A stretch of 64,000 nucleotides of DNA from Antedon mediterranea (Eukaryota; Echinodermata; Crinoidea; Comatulida; Antedonidae). Numbering within the stretch: the first letter of the stretch is position 1; each line of letters begins with the position of its first letter. The notes under the pieces were generated by a model that did not search any database, was not told the origin of the DNA, and worked only from the letters and a program-made list of their open reading frames with translations. The position numbers and the translations under genes are program-made. The stretch covers positions 11,263,001 through 11,327,000 of the forward strand of contig NC_092680.1 in assembly GCF_964355755.1 (NCBI RefSeq), given 5' to 3'. This document shows positions 60,101 to 64,000 of this stretch, piece after piece.

Positions 60101-63100
60101 CTCCAAATGCGATTTGAAGCTTTTCTAAGCACTTTGGTGTTTTTATGTTAACAAGTTTTTTCGAAAATCACAAAATGGTCTAAAACGTCTCCAAATGCGA
60201 TTTGAAGATATTCTGAGCACTTTGGTGTTTTTATGTTAAAAAGTTTTTTCGAAAATCACAAAATAGTCTAAAACGTCTCCAAATGCGATTTGAAGCTATT
60301 CTGTACACTTTGATGTTTTGTGTGAAAAAGTTTTGTCGAAATGCTCAAAATGGTCTAAAACGTTTTTAAAACGATATTATTAAGCTATTTTGTGCTCTTT
60401 GATGTTTTTGTGTAACCAAGTTTCATCGAAAATCACAAAATGGTCTAAAACGTCTCAAAATGCGATTTGAAGCTTTTCTAAGCACTTTGGTGTTTTTATC
60501 TTAACAAGTTTTTTCGAAAATCACGAAATGGTCTAAAATGTCTCCAAATGCGATTTGAAGATATTCTGAGCACTTTGGTGTTTTTATGTTAAAAAGTTTT
60601 TTCGAAAATCACAAAATGGTCTAAAACGTCTCCAAATGCGATTTGAAGCTCTTCTGTACACTTTTATGTTTTGTGTGAAAAAGTTTTGTCGAAATGCTCA
60701 AAATGGTCTAAAACGTTTTTAAATACGATATTAAGCTGTTTTGTGCACTTTGATGATTTGTGTGAAAAGTTTTAACGAAATGCTCAAAATGGTTCAAAAC
60801 GGTTTCTAATGTGATTTTAAGCACTTTGATGTTTTTGTGTAACCAAGTTTTTTCGAAAATCACAAAATAGTCTAAAACGTCTCCAAATGCGATTTGAAGC
60901 TTTTCTAAGCACTTTGGTGTTTTTATGTTAACAAGTTTTTTCGAAAATCACAAAATGGTCTAAAACGTCTCCAAATACGATTTGAGGATATTCTGAGCAC
61001 TTTGGTGTTTTTTTGTTAAAAAGTTTTTTCGAAAATCACAAAATGGTCTAAAACGTCTCCAAATGCGATTTGAAGCTATTCTGTACACTTTGATGTTTTG
61101 TGTGAAAAAGTTTTGTCGAAATGCTCAAAATGGTCTAAAACGTTTTTAAATACGATATTAAGCTATTTTGTGATCTTTGATGTTTTTGTGTGAAAAGTTT
61201 TATCGAAATGCTCAAAATGGTCTAAAACGGTTTCTATTGTGATTTTAAGCACTTTGATGATTTTGTGTAACCAAGTTTCATCGAAATGTACAAAATGGTC
61301 TAAAACGTCTCCAAATGCGATTTGAAGCTATTCTAAGTACTTTTGTGTTTTTATGTTAACAAGTTTTTTCGAAAATCACAAAATGGTCTAAAACGTCTCA
61401 AAATGCGATTTGAAGCTATTCTGTACACTTTGATGTTTTGTGTGAAAAAGTTTTGTCGAAATGCTCAAAATGGTCTAAAACGTTTTTAAAACGATATTAA
61501 GCTATTTTGTGCTCTTTGATGTTTTTGTGTAACCAAGTTTCATCGAAATCAACAAAATGGTCTAATACGTCTCCAAATGCGATTTGAAGCTTTTCCAAGC
61601 TTTTTGCTGTTTTTATGTTAAGTTTTTTCGAAAATCACAAAATGGTCTAAAACGTCTTCAAATGCGATTTGAAGCTATTCTGTACACCTTTATGTTTTGT
61701 GTGAAAAAGTTTTGTCGAAATGCTCAAAATGGTCTAAAACGTTTTTAAATACGATATTAAGCTATTTTGTGATCTTTGATGTTTTTGTGTGAAAAGTTTT
61801 ATCAAAATGCTCAAAATGGTCTGAAACGGTTTCTAATGCGATTTGAAGCTATTCTGTAATCTTTGAAGTTTTGTGTGAAAAAGTTTTCTCGAAATGCTCA
61901 AAATGGTCTAAAACGTTTTTATATACCATATTAAGCTATTTTGTGCACTTTGATGTTTTTGTGTGAAAAGTTTTATCGAAATGCTCAAAATGGTCTAAAA
62001 CGGTTTCTATTGTGATTTTAAGCACTTTGATGATTTTGTGTAACCAAGTTTCATCGAAATGTACAAAATGGTCTAAAACGTCTCCAAATGCGATTTGAAG
62101 CTATTCTAAGTACTTTTGTGTTTTTATGTTAACAAGTTTTTTCGAAAATCACAAAATGGTCTAAAACGTCTCAAAATGCGATTTGAAGCTATTCTGTACA
62201 CTTTGATGTTTTGTGTGAAAAAGTTTTGTCGAAATGCTCAAAATGGTCTAAAACGTTTTTAAAACGATATTAAGCTATTTTGTGCTCTTTGATGTTTTTG
62301 TGTAACCAAGTTTCATCGAAATCAACAAAATGGTCTAATACGTCTCCAAATGCGATTTGAAGCTTTTCCAAGCTTTTTGCTGTTTTTATGTTAAGTTTTT
62401 TCGAAAATCACAAAATGGTCTAAAACGTCTTCAAATGCGATTTGAAGCTATTCTGTACACTTTGATGTTTTGTGTGAAAAAGTTTTGTCGAAATGCTCAA
62501 AATGGTCTAAAACGTTTTTAAATACGATATAAAGCTATTTTGTGATCTTTGATGTTTTTGTGTGAAAAGTTTTATCAAAATGCTCAAAATGGTCTAAAAC
62601 GGTTTCTAATGCGATTTGAAGCTATTCTGTACCCTTTGAAGTTTTTTGTGAAAAAGTTTTCTCGAAATGCTCAAAATGGTCTAAAAAGTTTTTATATACC
62701 ATATTAAGCTATTTTGTGCACTTTGATGTTTTTTGTGAAAAGTTTTATCGAAATGCTCAAAATGGTCTAAAACGGTTTCTATTGGGATTTTAAGCACTTT
62801 GATGATTTTGTGTAACCAAGTTTCATCGAAATGTACAAAATGGTCTAAAACGTCTCCAAATGCGATTTGAAGCTATTCTAAGTACTTTTGTGTTTTTATG
62901 TTAACAAGTTTTTTCGAAAATCACAAAATGGTCTAAAACGTCTTCAAATGCGATTTGAAGCTATTCTGTACACTTTTATGTTTTGTGTGAAAAAGTTTTG
63001 TCGAAATTCTCAAAATGGTCTAAAACGTTTTTAAATACGATATTAAGCTGTTTTGTGCACTTTGATGATTTGTGTGAAAAGTTTTAACGAAATGCTCAAA

Positions 63101-64000
63101 ATGGTCAAAAACGGTTTCTAATGTGATTTTAAGCACTTTGATGTTCTTGTGTAACCAAGTTTTTTCAAAAATCACAAAATGGTCTAAAACGTCTCCAAAT
63201 GCGATTTGAAGCTTTTCTAAGCACTTTGGTGTTTTTATGTTAACAAGTTTTTTCGAAAATCACAAAATGGTCTAAAACGTCTCCAAATGCGATTTGAAGA
63301 TATTCTGAGCACTTTGGTGTTTTTATGTTAAAAAGTTTTTTCGAAAATCACAAAATAGTCTAAAACGTCTCCAAATGCGATTTGAAGCTATTCTGTACAC
63401 TTTGATGTTTTGTGTGAAAAAGTTTTGTCGAAATGCTCAAAATGGTCTAAAACGTTTTTAAAACGATATTAAGCTATTTTGTGCTCTTTGATGTTTTTGT
63501 GTAACCAAGTTTCATCGAAAATCACAAAATGGTCTAAAACGTCTCAAAATGCGATTTGAAGCTTTTCTAAGCACTTTGGTGTTTTTATGTTAACAAGTTT
63601 TTTCGAAAATCACGAAATGGTTTAAAATATCTCCAAATGCGATTTGAAGATATTCTGAGCACTTTGGTGTTTTTATGTTAAAAAGTTTTTTCGAAAATCA
63701 CAAAATGGTCTAAAACGTCTCCAAATGCGATTTGAAGCTCTTCTGTACACTTTGATGTTTTGTGTGAAAAAGTTTTGTCGAAATGCTCAAAATGGTCTAA
63801 AACGTTTTCAAATACGATATTAAGCTGTTTTGTGCACTTTGATGATTTGTGTGAAAAGTTTTAACGAAATCCTCAAAATGGTCTAAAACGGTTTCTAATG
63901 TGATTTTAAGCACTTTGATGTTTTTGTGTAACCAAGTTTTATCGAAAATCACAAAATAGTCTAAAACGTCTCCAAATGCGATTTGAAGCTTTTCTAAGCA

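Larger units (their letters stand above)
46985..64000. repeat. Satellite array, right block
   Basis: Same monomer classes and orientation as the left block, about 17 kb (roughly 200 monomers) to the window edge, with no other interruption seen. The first monomers (CTCAAAATGCG class) are those that follow the ATATTATTAAG-marked monomer elsewhere in the array, and that marked monomer is the last one before the break on the left. Long-range repeats include about 49260-50800 with 56580-58400 (shared AAAAGGTTTTTAAATACG, offset about 7.3-7.65 kb) and about 49860-52975 with left-array 10310-12328. The short ORFs inside are by-products of the period. Confidence 0.97.

Overview
The window is eukaryotic DNA, AT-rich and almost free of long ORFs. 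Genes show as short exons bounded by GT/AG splice sites, and most of the rest is satellite and transposon sequence. Frequent AGGCCTA-type low-complexity sequence, a Merlin DNA transposon, a tRNA-Leu-primed LTR element and a CR1/L2-like RT fragment point to an invertebrate animal, possibly a marine deuterostome such as an echinoderm or hemichordate. That assignment is inference. There is no prokaryotic gene organisation.

Layout. (1) 1-12328 and 46985-64000 are one tandem satellite with 78-88 bp monomers and nested higher-order repeats. (2) Between them lies a 34,656 bp non-satellite block, 12329-46984, that interrupts a single monomer. The break shows a GTAA target duplication, short inverted termini (AACACG) and a palindrome, GTCATAAANTTTATGAC, arrayed near both ends. 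I read the block as one giant DNA transposon inserted into the satellite. Undisturbed copies of the same higher-order repeat at about 52970-53050 and 53750-53830 act as in-window empty sites.

(3) Inside the block, a nine-exon minus-strand gene (22364 down to 13623) encodes a protein of about 803 residues with an RNase H-like DDE-type core (IIDGMDQ, LQLDNSGKDNKN, VGHTHEDID). It resembles the DUF7869-type proteins common in invertebrate genomes and is the transposase candidate. All splice phases close except for one missing base in exon 7. A second gene on the plus strand (41769-45261, about 292 residues, no recognised family) runs toward the other terminus. The two genes diverge from the middle, each ending near a palindrome array.

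(4) The middle and the introns are filled with later insertions. These are a Merlin element (22598-27492, 8 bp target duplication) carrying a nested, internally deleted LTR retrotransposon (23302-25856); a MITE with GC-rich inverted repeats (20221-21832) containing a 70 bp minisatellite; a TTAA-flanked MITE (19716-19967); a decayed non-LTR retrotransposon (about 29932-31800) split by another inverted-repeat element; and a 1.76 kb unit repeated about 3.3 times (34372-40310) with a diverged inverted copy at about 27830-29285.

The proposed system is a very large cut-and-paste-like transposon. Its leftward gene would encode the DDE recombinase, the palindrome arrays would be binding sites, and the rightward gene would be an accessory factor. 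Boundaries, motifs and splice phases are seen directly; activity and roles are inferred.
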